This document shows positions 27,666 to 35,162 of a stretch of DNA of 64,000 nt, piece after piece. Position numbers and translations under genes: made by a program. Source of the DNA: Spirochaetales bacterium (GTDB lineage: Bacteria > Spirochaetota > Spirochaetia > SZUA-6); contig JALUUM010000027.1 in the NCBI GenBank assembly GCA_027021365.1, positions 334,170-398,169 on the forward strand, written 5' to 3'. The notes beneath the pieces are model-generated. The model saw only the letters and a program-made list of their open reading frames with translations. It was not told where the DNA came from and did no database searches. Position 1 is the stretch's first letter; each line of letters opens with the position of its first letter.

Positions 27666-28166
27666 ATGAAGAGAATAGTTTTATTACCGTTTCTTGCCAT
27701 CCTGCTATTACTACCATCATTGACCTTTCCGATTTCCAGGGATGACCTGAATAAATTGTTCGATCTGAATATCACGATCAAAACCCTGGATCTCTCCCTG
27801 AGAGAGAACAGAACTGAAAAGATAGACAAGAGCAAGTTTGTTCTTCTTAATGGTGCCGTCTCCAGTATAATCGTCTTGAACAGTAAGAGAGACAGTTATG
27901 AAGTGGTTCTCGAGATTATTTCGGGGGAGTGGATAGGTACAGAGGATGTAAGGAGCTACAGGGTTTATGTCGATTTCAAAGGGAGCAAGTATTACAGTAT
28001 GATTCCGAGAAGGAAACCCAGGCATCCCAAGGGAAATGAGATACTCAGGAATACAGGGGTAATGATAATAGCCAGAATCCTGCAACCTGTCATTCCGCCT
28101 GGTGCACAATCGGAGAATGATAAGGCATGGTTTCTTGAAGGCATCTATATTAGAAAAATTTACTAG
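27666..28166 (+). CDS. small exported protein of unknown function
   Basis: A 166-residue protein with a clear signal peptide (MKRIVLLPFLAILLLLPSLTF, cleavage near 20-22). The mature part is mixed alpha/beta with a charged linker and shows LDLSLRENRTEKIDKSKFV and SIIVLNSKRDSYEVVLEI, without a family I recognise. It ends in a basic, strand-like region. No lipobox. It sits 36 bases after the methyltransferase gene and converges on a response-regulator gene. Probably periplasmic. Confidence 0.6.
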   Translation: MKRIVLLPFLAILLLLPSLTFPISRDDLNKLFDLNITIKTLDLSLRENRTEKIDKSKFVLLNGAVSSIIVLNSKRDSYEVVLEIISGEWIGTEDVRSYRVYVDFKGSKYYSMIPRRKPRHPKGNEILRNTGVMIIARILQPVIPPGAQSENDKAWFLEGIYIRKIY

Positions 28167-28207
28167 CTGCCCCTTCGATAGTTTAAATTATTTTCCTGCA
28201 AATTCTT

Positions 28208-29329
28208 TTAAAAAACTATGTTACCGGGAAGAATCCTCTTGCCATCACACAGCAAAGTGGCACGTACTATTGTGTTCTTTAGCTGTCTTACATTTCCGGG
28301 CCAATGGTAATTCGTGAGTTTCACAATCGATTCCTCCGAAAGTGTTATCCTGTCTCCCTTCTGTGCGATGAAATAAAGTGAGAGAAGGGGTATGTCCTCT
28401 TTTCGGTTGCGCAGGGCAGGTATGTCTACTGGGAGTATGCTTATCCTGTAGAAGAGGTCTTCCCTGAACTTTCCCTCTCTTACCATCTTCTCCAGGTGTC
28501 TGTTCGTAGCTGTTATTATCCTTACATTCACCGGAATGAAGCTCGTTCCTCCCAGTCTCTTGATCCTTTTTTCCTCGAGAACACGGAGAAGTTTTACCTG
28601 TGCCCGTGGGCTCAGTTCTCCGATTTCATCGAGGAACAGAGTTCCCTCATTGGCAGCTTCGAAGAGGCCGGGTCTGGAAGTGGCGTCGGTGTATGCGCCC
28701 CGGGCGGTACCGAAGAGCTCCGATTCAATAAGGGTATCAGGAATTGCACCACAGTTGAATGGTACAAAAGGGCCACTTTTTCTTCCCGAATACCGGTGAA
28801 TGGCATTGGCGAAAAGTTCTTTACCGGTACCGCTTTCTCCCCTCAGGAGGATTGTTGCATCGGCAACCGAGTATTTCACAGAAAGGAATTTCGCATTTTC
28901 TATTGCTTTACTTATACCGATAATACTATCGAATACGGAAGAAACAGAAGGCGATGAGACTCGCCTGTATTGCCTGTTTTCCACAGCCTTTCTTATCGAG
29001 CCTTCAAGCTCCTCCAATCTGTAAGGCTTAACTATGTAATCGTAGGCACCTTCCTTTATGGCCCTTACCACATACCTCGTGTTTCCCGTAACTGTAAGCA
29101 TTATCACTGGCGGGGGATCGGGTAGCGAGATGATTTTTCCAAGCAGGCTCAATCCGTCCGTGTCGGGCAGGTCTATATCGAGAAGTATGGCATCTACCCT
29201 CTCCCGGATGAGTTTTTTCATCCCATCTTCACCGGTCAGTGCCTGAATCATATTGTATCGCTCGGAGAGTACCATGCTAAGAGTGTTCTGTACCGCTTTG
29301 TCATCGTCAATCAAAAGGACATTTATCAT
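28208..29329 (-). CDS. NtrC-like response regulator lacking the DNA-binding domain
   Basis: About 373 residues: a receiver (1-120; phospho-Asp51 in AILLDIDLPD), then a sigma54-type AAA+ domain (about 135-370) with Walker A LLRGESGTGKELFA and Walker B NEGTLFLDEIGE. Two features are missing. The sigma54-contacting loop GAFTGA reads GAYTDA, and the protein stops right after the AAA+ lid (GNVRQLKNTIVRATLLCDG), with no Fis-type helix-turn-helix. The convergent gene ends 41 bases away, so there is no room for a lost domain, and the other frames downstream hold none. The start at 29329 (MINVLLIDDD) fits the receiver better than a start 14 codons upstream. Confidence 0.88.
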   Translation of the reverse strand: MINVLLIDDDKAVQNTLSMVLSERYNMIQALTGEDGMKKLIRERVDAILLDIDLPDTDGLSLLGKIISLPDPPPVIMLTVTGNTRYVVRAIKEGAYDYIVKPYRLEELEGSIRKAVENRQYRRVSSPSVSSVFDSIIGISKAIENAKFLSVKYSVADATILLRGESGTGKELFANAIHRYSGRKSGPFVPFNCGAIPDTLIESELFGTARGAYTDATSRPGLFEAANEGTLFLDEIGELSPRAQVKLLRVLEEKRIKRLGGTSFIPVNVRIITATNRHLEKMVREGKFREDLFYRISILPVDIPALRNRKEDIPLLSLYFIAQKGDRITLSEESIVKLTNYHWPGNVRQLKNTIVRATLLCDGKRILPGNIVF

Positions 29330-29414
29330 GTCTTTAAATCTCAATGATATACGAATTGTGTAAAATATCAATCTATATTTCCAATATTGTCATACTTGCT
29401 GATATCCCTGCTTG

Positions 29415-29882
29415 ATGTTAGAATCTTCTATCATGCTGGAATTGAAAGTTCTACTCAGATTCTTCGAGGGAGATTTCATTCTGAAACTCCTCTTCCTCAT
29501 GTTGCTTTATTCCATACTACCCCTTGCAGAGATATTCATTCTACTCAAGCTTGGAGGGATTCTTGGTAATTATCTCACCCTCGCTCTTGCTGCTTCGACC
29601 GGCCTTTTAGGGGTGCTTATCGCATTGAAGGAGTTCCGGAATACTTTAAAGAGGATACGTACTGCCATCAAGGAAGGTGTGTATCCGGGAAAGGAACTCG
29701 TCGGTCTGGTGATTATACTTGCCGGAGGGATATTTCTTCTTACTCCCGGATTTATAACCGACTTTCTTGGTTTTATGCTGTTTCTTCCCGTCGTAAGAAC
29801 TTCGGTGGGTAAAATCGTCTCGAGAAGGCTTGAAAAGAGACTGAAAGAGGTTTACGAATATCTCAAACTCTATGAACTGTAG
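29415..29882 (+). CDS. fxsA: FxsA-family membrane protein
   Basis: About 155 residues with the FxsA (phage exclusion suppressor) layout. Visible are PLAEIFILLKLGGILGNYLT and LLTPGFITDFLGFMLFLPVVR, the latter being the strong family signature, and three to four membrane helices. Function of the family in most bacteria is unknown; in E. coli it relieves F-plasmid exclusion of phage T7. The exact start is uncertain (ATG at 29415 or at 29433), since no clear ribosome site precedes either. It is divergent from the response regulator gene. Confidence 0.85.
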   Translation: MLESSIMLELKVLLRFFEGDFILKLLFLMLLYSILPLAEIFILLKLGGILGNYLTLALAASTGLLGVLIALKEFRNTLKRIRTAIKEGVYPGKELVGLVIILAGGIFLLTPGFITDFLGFMLFLPVVRTSVGKIVSRRLEKRLKEVYEYLKLYEL

Positions 29883-29892
29883 AAGGTAAGCC

Positions 29893-30642
29893 TTACAACT
29901 TGAAGACTCTGTATATGATTAACAGAAGAAGAAAATAGATGTAGGGAAATATCCGTAAGATGATCCAGGGTTTCTTCTTTATCTCATGGAGGCTCTCCAG
30001 ACCAATGTTGTACAATCCTCTTGGTGGTTGTCTTTCCTTTCCCGCAAAAATCTCAAAACAGTTGTCAGCCCAGATATAGATGCCAGGGTTGAAATCCCTC
30101 TTGTGTCTCACTATCCACTTGGTTTTTCCCGGCAGGCCGCTTCCGCATATGAGAAGGCTCGGAGAAGATTTTTTGATTACGAGTATTACATTCTTCTCCT
30201 GGTCTCTGTTCAAGAATCCGGAGAACCTTCCCACTATTCGCATTCCGGGAAAGGATGCCTTCAGGTTTCTCTCTGCCTGTTCTATTGTATCCTTTCGACC
30301 GCCTATGAGGTAAACGGTCTTGTTTCTCTCTTCTATCAGTGTGAGGACTCTTATCAGGAATTCAAAGGGCCTGAAACGAATGAGTTTGCCGGCACGGAGA
30401 AAGGAAGCTCCTGCAACGATGCCTTTCGAAACGGGAAGAATAAGTGCCGCTTCCTTCAGCATCCTGTGAAACTCCAGATCGTGTCTCGCCCTTAAAAGGT
30501 CACGGATCCGAAGAAGAACTATCTGGTTTCTCTCTGATCCCTTCAATAGTTCATCGACCAGTTTCAGAGAATTTTCTGCTGAAATTTCATCAACGGGGAC
30601 ACCAAGTACCTTGATTCTTCTCTTCAATCCGGTAATCTGCAC
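29893..30642 (-). CDS. WecG/TagA/CpsF-family glycosyltransferase
   Basis: A 249-residue GT26-family protein. Visible are VLGVPVDEISAENSLKLVDE at the start, VYLIGGRKDTIEQAERNLKA, and LLICGSGLPGKTKWIVRHKR, which align with the conserved blocks of this family (usual length about 240-260). A C-terminal hydrophobic segment (about 230-248) could anchor it. These enzymes transfer a UDP-sugar residue to an undecaprenyl-linked lipid in envelope polysaccharide synthesis. It has a GTG start with AAAGGAAA upstream and lies 15 bases behind rsmE. Donor sugar unknown. Confidence 0.85.
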   Translation of the reverse strand: MQITGLKRRIKVLGVPVDEISAENSLKLVDELLKGSERNQIVLLRIRDLLRARHDLEFHRMLKEAALILPVSKGIVAGASFLRAGKLIRFRPFEFLIRVLTLIEERNKTVYLIGGRKDTIEQAERNLKASFPGMRIVGRFSGFLNRDQEKNVILVIKKSSPSLLICGSGLPGKTKWIVRHKRDFNPGIYIWADNCFEIFAGKERQPPRGLYNIGLESLHEIKKKPWIILRIFPYIYFLLLLIIYRVFKL

Positions 30643-30657
30643 TTTTTCGATTTCCTT

Positions 30658-31452
30658 TCAGATGGATATTCTTTCATTTTTATCAATATATGTCCAGAAA
30701 TCCTTCTCTCTGAGAATCGTTTTTATCGAAGCAATGGCATATATTGCAGCTGTTTCTGAACGTAAGATATTCTCTCCCAGAGAAACCAGAGTAGCCCCCG
30801 TTTCAACTGCCTTGGCTACCTCTTCGTCTGCAAAACCTCCCTCAGGTCCTATGAGGATGTGAAGTTCGAAGACGGGCCGGGACAGTACTCCGTGGAGAGT
30901 GTTACTGTTCTCTGTTTCGGGATGAAATATAATCAACTGTTTACTGGTATCCTCTGCTATGAATCTAAGATTCATCATGAGGTTATCGAAGGTGACAGGT
31001 TCTCTTATTGATATGGGTTTTCTGTTGCCGCTCTGCTGGACCGCCTCCTTTGCGATACGGTTCCACCTTTTCTGCCTCTTGGTTCTTTCCTCCCTGCTAC
31101 TTAGAATCGGAACAGAAAATCTGCTTATGACCGGTACGATTTCTGCCACTCCCATTTCCACTGACTGCCTAACAATCGTATCCATCTTTTTTCCCTTTGG
31201 GAGGCATTGATAGAGGTATATAGGGGATGGATTCTCCGTATCATCCTCTATTTTACCCAGGGCCTTGATTGTTATCTGTTTTTTATCTATTTCTACTACC
31301 TTTATCCGAAAGAGGCTGCCTGACCTGTCTATGGCAGTAAATTCGTCACTCTTTTTAAATCTCAACACCCTTGCGAGGTAGTTGAAATCCCTTCCAGTTA
31401 GCTTGAGGGGCTTCTTCTCTGTGAATTCTTCCGGTAAAAGAAAGTATCTCAT
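30658..31452 (-). CDS. rsmE: 16S rRNA m3U1498 methyltransferase
   Basis: A 264-residue SPOUT methyltransferase of the RsmE family (usual length about 240-260). It has an N-terminal PUA-like domain beginning MRYFLLPEE with FNYLARVLRFKKSDEFTAID. The knot domain follows, with QCLPKGKKMDTIVRQSVEMG, VQQSGNRKPISI and the SAM-binding stretch LIGPEGGFADEEV and SLGENILRSETA. It methylates U1498 of 16S rRNA in the decoding region of the assembled small subunit. It sits between the thiamine-phosphate-synthase-like gene and the glycosyltransferase gene on the minus strand. Confidence 0.95.
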   Translation of the reverse strand: MRYFLLPEEFTEKKPLKLTGRDFNYLARVLRFKKSDEFTAIDRSGSLFRIKVVEIDKKQITIKALGKIEDDTENPSPIYLYQCLPKGKKMDTIVRQSVEMGVAEIVPVISRFSVPILSSREERTKRQKRWNRIAKEAVQQSGNRKPISIREPVTFDNLMMNLRFIAEDTSKQLIIFHPETENSNTLHGVLSRPVFELHILIGPEGGFADEEVAKAVETGATLVSLGENILRSETAAIYAIASIKTILREKDFWTYIDKNERISI

Positions 31453-31457
31453 GCTGC

Positions 31458-31859
31458 CTATTTGCCGATTATCTGTACAATTACCGAGCGGTTTCTCGGG
31501 CCGTCGAATTCACAGAAAAATATTCCCTGCCAGGTGCCGAGGGTGAGACGTCCGTTTTCAACGGGAATCTGTACGCTGGCACCGACAAGTGTGGATTTTA
31601 TATGAGCGGCAGAGTTTCCCTCCATGTGGGAATAGCCGTCATTGAAGGGAATTGTCTTGTTAAGTTCCATGAGTATGTCCCTTTTTACCGAGGGATCGGC
31701 ATTCTCATTAATCGTTACTGCCGCAGTCGTATGTGGTACATAGACGATACAGACTCCGTTATCTACTTTGGAATTCCTTACTACGTTGCCTACCTTGTCC
31801 GTTATATCGACAAGCTCCGTTCTGTTTCCGGTTCTCACGTTGAAACGTGATACAGCCAT
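31458..31859 (-). CDS. YjbQ-family protein (UPF0047)
   Basis: A 133-residue protein with the single-domain UPF0047 fold. Motifs seen: CIVYVPHTTAAVTINENADP, which holds metal-binding His, and HMEGNSAAHIKSTLVGAS, typical of the family, with TLGTWQGIFFCEFDGPRNR near the C-terminus. Some members have weak thiamine-phosphate synthase activity, but the physiological role is unknown. AGGAGG precedes the ATG closely. It lies between ctpA and rsmE. Confidence 0.93.
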   Translation of the reverse strand: MAVSRFNVRTGNRTELVDITDKVGNVVRNSKVDNGVCIVYVPHTTAAVTINENADPSVKRDILMELNKTIPFNDGYSHMEGNSAAHIKSTLVGASVQIPVENGRLTLGTWQGIFFCEFDGPRNRSVIVQIIGK

Positions 31860-31879
31860 ACTCTCACCTCCTGATTTGT

Positions 31880-33265
31880 CTATCGATAGCTACCGTTACG
31901 CAGTTCTTCCACGGCTTTTTTTAGAACTATATCGAAGTCGAGGTCGTAAACGGGAGGATTATTGTGCCTTCTGTTCATCTCGTTTCTTATAAGTCTTTTT
32001 ATGTACCTTTCGGGAAGTTTTATTCCTTCTTTGTCAAGTTTGGCCATGAAGTCCCTGATATCCTTTTCTCCCGGAGACTTGTGTTTTTTCACGAAATCCT
32101 TTATGTACTTACCATCCATTAATTCCTGCAGTTCCTTTTGTTCCTCTTCTGTGAGTTCCGGTTCTTTTATCACCTCGTCCGGCGTAATGCCTATTTTGTC
32201 TATGCTTCTTCCCGAGGGGGTATAGTACCTTGCCATGGTAAGCCTGAAACCGGCATCGTCTATCCTTCTCACCTGTTGCACGGAACCCTTTCCGAAGGTC
32301 TTTTCTCCAATCAGTTTTGCCCTTCCCGTATCCATCAATGCCCCGGCGAGTATCTCAGAAGCAGAGGCGGATCCTCTGTCTACCAGCACGATTATAGGGA
32401 TACCGGGATCGACGATCGTATTCCTGGGAGATGCATTGTAAACTCTGTCTTCCGAAGGTACCCGGCCTTTCGTACTCACTATGGGGCCATTCGAGATAAA
32501 AAAGTCTGCCACGTCTATGACCGATGAAAGCAGGCCACCGGGGTTGCTCCTTAAGTCTATTATCATTGATTTGTAGTTATTGTCCTTGAAGTACTGTATC
32601 GACTCCTTCACTCTCTGGGGTGTAAGAGGCGTAAATGTTGTAATCCTGAGGTATCCTATGCCTCCTGGTATCATGGCATGCTTTACCGTTGGTACTTCAA
32701 TGATACCTCTGGTTATCGTAACATCGAAGGTTAGATTCTCACCTCTCAGTATCGTTACGGTAACGTCGGTTCCGGGCTCGCCCCTCAGTTTTTTTACCAC
32801 TTCGTTTATATTCAAGTCTACGGATGATTCACCATTGATTTTTACGATTATATCTCCTGCAGAGATTCCCGCCTTGTATGCCGGTGTTCCCTCTATTGGC
32901 GCTACAACGAGAACTCCCTTGTCAACCTTGGAAATAATGAGGCCAACTCCTCCGAATCTTCCCGTTGTAGTGTCTGTGAGGTCTCTCATATCGTCGGCAG
33001 TGAGGTAAGTGGAATGGGGATCTCCGAGAGATTCGAACATTCCTTTCAGTGCACCTTCTATGAGGCTCTTGGGTTGAACTTTGTCTTCGTCCACGTAGTT
33101 GTTCCTGATAAACTGAAAGACATCGTAGAAGATGCCAAGGTATTTCTGTGCTTCGGCTTCCTCGTTGCCGGCAAGTGCTTTTGGGGTAAATGCGAGTACT
33201 ACAATTAGCACCAGCAGAATCGATGTAAGCGATATCCAGATTATTCTCTCATTTTTCTTTTTCAT
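31880..33265 (-). CDS. carboxyl-terminal processing protease (S41 family)
   Basis: A 461-residue periplasmic serine protease. It has an N-terminal membrane or signal segment (about 8-30), then a PDZ domain (about 105-185; GGVGLIISKVDKGVLVVAPI and GDIIVKINGESS). The catalytic core follows with IDLRSNPGGLLSSVIDVADF, the Ser in VLVDRGSASASEILAGAL and the general-base Lys in GEKTFGKGSVQ. These are the Ser-Lys dyad motifs of CtpA/Prc proteases. A basic C-terminal tail (about 390-461) is typical. It trims C-termini of exported proteins. A good promoter stands immediately upstream. Confidence 0.95.
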   Translation of the reverse strand: MKKKNERIIWISLTSILLVLIVVLAFTPKALAGNEEAEAQKYLGIFYDVFQFIRNNYVDEDKVQPKSLIEGALKGMFESLGDPHSTYLTADDMRDLTDTTTGRFGGVGLIISKVDKGVLVVAPIEGTPAYKAGISAGDIIVKINGESSVDLNINEVVKKLRGEPGTDVTVTILRGENLTFDVTITRGIIEVPTVKHAMIPGGIGYLRITTFTPLTPQRVKESIQYFKDNNYKSMIIDLRSNPGGLLSSVIDVADFFISNGPIVSTKGRVPSEDRVYNASPRNTIVDPGIPIIVLVDRGSASASEILAGALMDTGRAKLIGEKTFGKGSVQQVRRIDDAGFRLTMARYYTPSGRSIDKIGITPDEVIKEPELTEEEQKELQELMDGKYIKDFVKKHKSPGEKDIRDFMAKLDKEGIKLPERYIKRLIRNEMNRRHNNPPVYDLDFDIVLKKAVEELRNGSYR

Positions 33266-33291
33266 ATATGACTCCGGTTGATTTATCGACT

Positions 33292-33319
33292 ATTGTAATC
33301 TACATGCATACTTTGTCAA
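33292..33319 (-). promoter_or_regulatory. sigma70-type promoter of the ctpA-like protease gene
   Basis: On the minus strand TTGACA (33319-33314) is followed after 16 bases by TACAAT (33297-33292). The predicted start leaves about 20 bases to the ATG at 33265, with GGAG in between. Confidence 0.6.
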
Positions 33320-33383
33320 CGTCAAATTGGGTAAGTGTTTGAGATGAACACTTGACTGATCACTCGAAGTGAAGATACACTCC

Positions 33384-33974
33384 ATGAAGTATATGAAAGC
33401 GAGAAAATATAGCCTTTTGCTTATCCTCCTGTGGGAGACCATAAGGGTTCTTATTCTTTTCATTGTCGTCACCTATGTTTTTTTGAAAGAGATTCAGCAG
33501 AACAGCCAGGCCATCTATTGGCTCCTGGCTCTGGGAGCGCCTCAACTGGTATCCCTGCCCGTTGCTGTTTTTATCTTTCTGGAGCCTTTCCGTTATGAGG
33601 GACTGATAAATGTTTTAAGAATCGGAAAGGTACTAAACATCTTCACCATGTTTCTTGTTTTGTTGAACTTCAATTCGGGAAGCATAACTGATGTACTTCC
33701 ACTTAAAATGATTCCCCTGCGTATCTACCTGTTTCCCCTGACACTCATGATTCTATTTTTAGATTTGATTTTCTTTGGCCTTTTGATATCATATAGATTA
33801 AGAGAAACAGCCCCCCTGGAAGAAGGCCCAAAAGCTGGTCCGAAAGAAGGCCCAAAAGAAGAGGCTACACTGAAGGTTCAGGGCAGATCAGATACCAATG
33901 AGAATGAAACGATGAAAGAGGAATTGCCTGATTTTGAAGAGGTTGAAGTAAGCGATAATTCAGAGGAAGTATAA
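33384..33974 (+). CDS. four-helix membrane protein of unknown function
   Basis: About 196 residues. Four membrane helices are visible (roughly 8-30, 40-60, 75-95 and 110-130 from the chosen start), followed by a hydrophilic tail rich in E, P, K and D. The tail contains the near-repeat EGPKAGPKEGPKEEA and ends in an acidic stretch. The start may be at 33384 or 33393, since no clear ribosome site is present. The stop (TAA) is directly followed by the ATG of the MinD-like gene, so it probably belongs with that gene and FapA. No family recognised. Confidence 0.6.
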   Translation: MKYMKARKYSLLLILLWETIRVLILFIVVTYVFLKEIQQNSQAIYWLLALGAPQLVSLPVAVFIFLEPFRYEGLINVLRIGKVLNIFTMFLVLLNFNSGSITDVLPLKMIPLRIYLFPLTLMILFLDLIFFGLLISYRLRETAPLEEGPKAGPKEGPKEEATLKVQGRSDTNENETMKEELPDFEEVEVSDNSEEV

Positions 33975-35117
33975 ATGCGAATCGTACCAATAGGCAGTGG
34001 TAAGGGAGGGGTGGGAAAATCGGTTATTGCCACGAACCTTTCCATAGCACTTTCAGAAGCCGGGTTGAAAGTAATTCTCGTGGATCTGGATCTTGGTGGT
34101 TCCAATATTCATACGATACTGGGATTTCGTTCCATAGAGAGAGGGATAGGTACGTTTCTCAATGATAGGAAGGCTCGCCTGAATGATATCATTCTCGATA
34201 CGGCCTATGATGGCCTGTTCTTCATACCCGGTGATGCCGAGATACCGGGAATTGCCAACCTGAAGAGTTACCAGAAACAGAGATTGATAAAGAATATATA
34301 CACCCTGGAGGCTGATTTTGTTGTACTGGACCTCGGGGCAGGAACGAATTACAATGTGATGGATTTTTTCCTTATGTCAGGAAGCGGGATAGTCGTAACG
34401 AATCCTACCCTTACAGCGATTCTCAATGCTTATCTCTTTATTAAAAATGTTATCTTTCGTTTGATGGACTCCGCTTTTGGCAAGAAAACAGAGGCATACA
34501 AGTATATAGAAAAATTGAAACGCGAGGGAAGTCCCCTTCAGAGGGTCTATATTCCGAAGCTTCTCTCTGAGATAGCAAAGATAGACCCTGAAAGCCATAG
34601 AAAATTTGTACATCTGACGGAAAATCTGAAACCAAACCTGATACTCAACATGATAGACGATCCTAAGGATTCGGACAAGGCTCTTAAGCTAAGACGTTCC
34701 ACGCGCGAATATCTGGGAATAGACCTGGAACATCTCGGCGTCGTATACAGAGACAACCTGCAGGACATCGCGCTGAGTTCACGACTGCCCATAATAAAGT
34801 ACAAACCGAATTCAGTGATTTCTCAGGCCATATACCGTATTGCAGACAAACTCGTGCAAACTGGCGGAGATGATTCGAGCCCGATAGATGTAATGACTAT
34901 AGATGAGAGTTATCAGGTAGCCGAGATAGAGGCGGAGACTGATTTCCAGGTTAAGATTCACAATATGGAAGAACTTCTTCACAGTGGTGCTCTTACTATG
35001 GGTGATCTGGTAGAAACGATTCGCTCACAGCAGTTTGAAATACAGAACCTTAAGAAGGAAAATCAACTGTTAAAGACGAAATTGGCAGAGGCTGTAAGAG
35101 AGGGTTTCAGAGTTTAG
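33975..35117 (+). CDS. MinD/FlhG-like P-loop ATPase
   Basis: A 380-residue ParA/MinD-type ATPase. It begins with the deviant Walker A SGKGGVGKSVIATNLS (residues 8-23), then LVDLDLGGSNIHTILG (the A' box) and the hydrophobic-Asp Walker B FVVLDLGAGTNYNVMDFFL. The C-terminal 90 residues form a coiled coil (about 330-375). Such proteins next to FapA are common in spirochaetes and are usually grouped with FlhG, which counts and places flagella, but no flagellar genes are visible here. The gene starts with no gap after the preceding membrane-protein gene. Confidence 0.85.
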   Translation: MRIVPIGSGKGGVGKSVIATNLSIALSEAGLKVILVDLDLGGSNIHTILGFRSIERGIGTFLNDRKARLNDIILDTAYDGLFFIPGDAEIPGIANLKSYQKQRLIKNIYTLEADFVVLDLGAGTNYNVMDFFLMSGSGIVVTNPTLTAILNAYLFIKNVIFRLMDSAFGKKTEAYKYIEKLKREGSPLQRVYIPKLLSEIAKIDPESHRKFVHLTENLKPNLILNMIDDPKDSDKALKLRRSTREYLGIDLEHLGVVYRDNLQDIALSSRLPIIKYKPNSVISQAIYRIADKLVQTGGDDSSPIDVMTIDESYQVAEIEAETDFQVKIHNMEELLHSGALTMGDLVETIRSQQFEIQNLKKENQLLKTKLAEAVREGFRV

Positions 35118-35162
35118 TTTCAAAAATCTTCGTTCGATATGATCTGAGGTAGTTGTTGAACC

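Noticed and set aside
28160..28210. Idea that the NtrC-like regulator lost its DNA-binding domain by a frameshift
   Set aside because: The frames after the stop contain stops within a few codons and the convergent gene ends 41 bases away, so no Fis-type domain can be hidden there.
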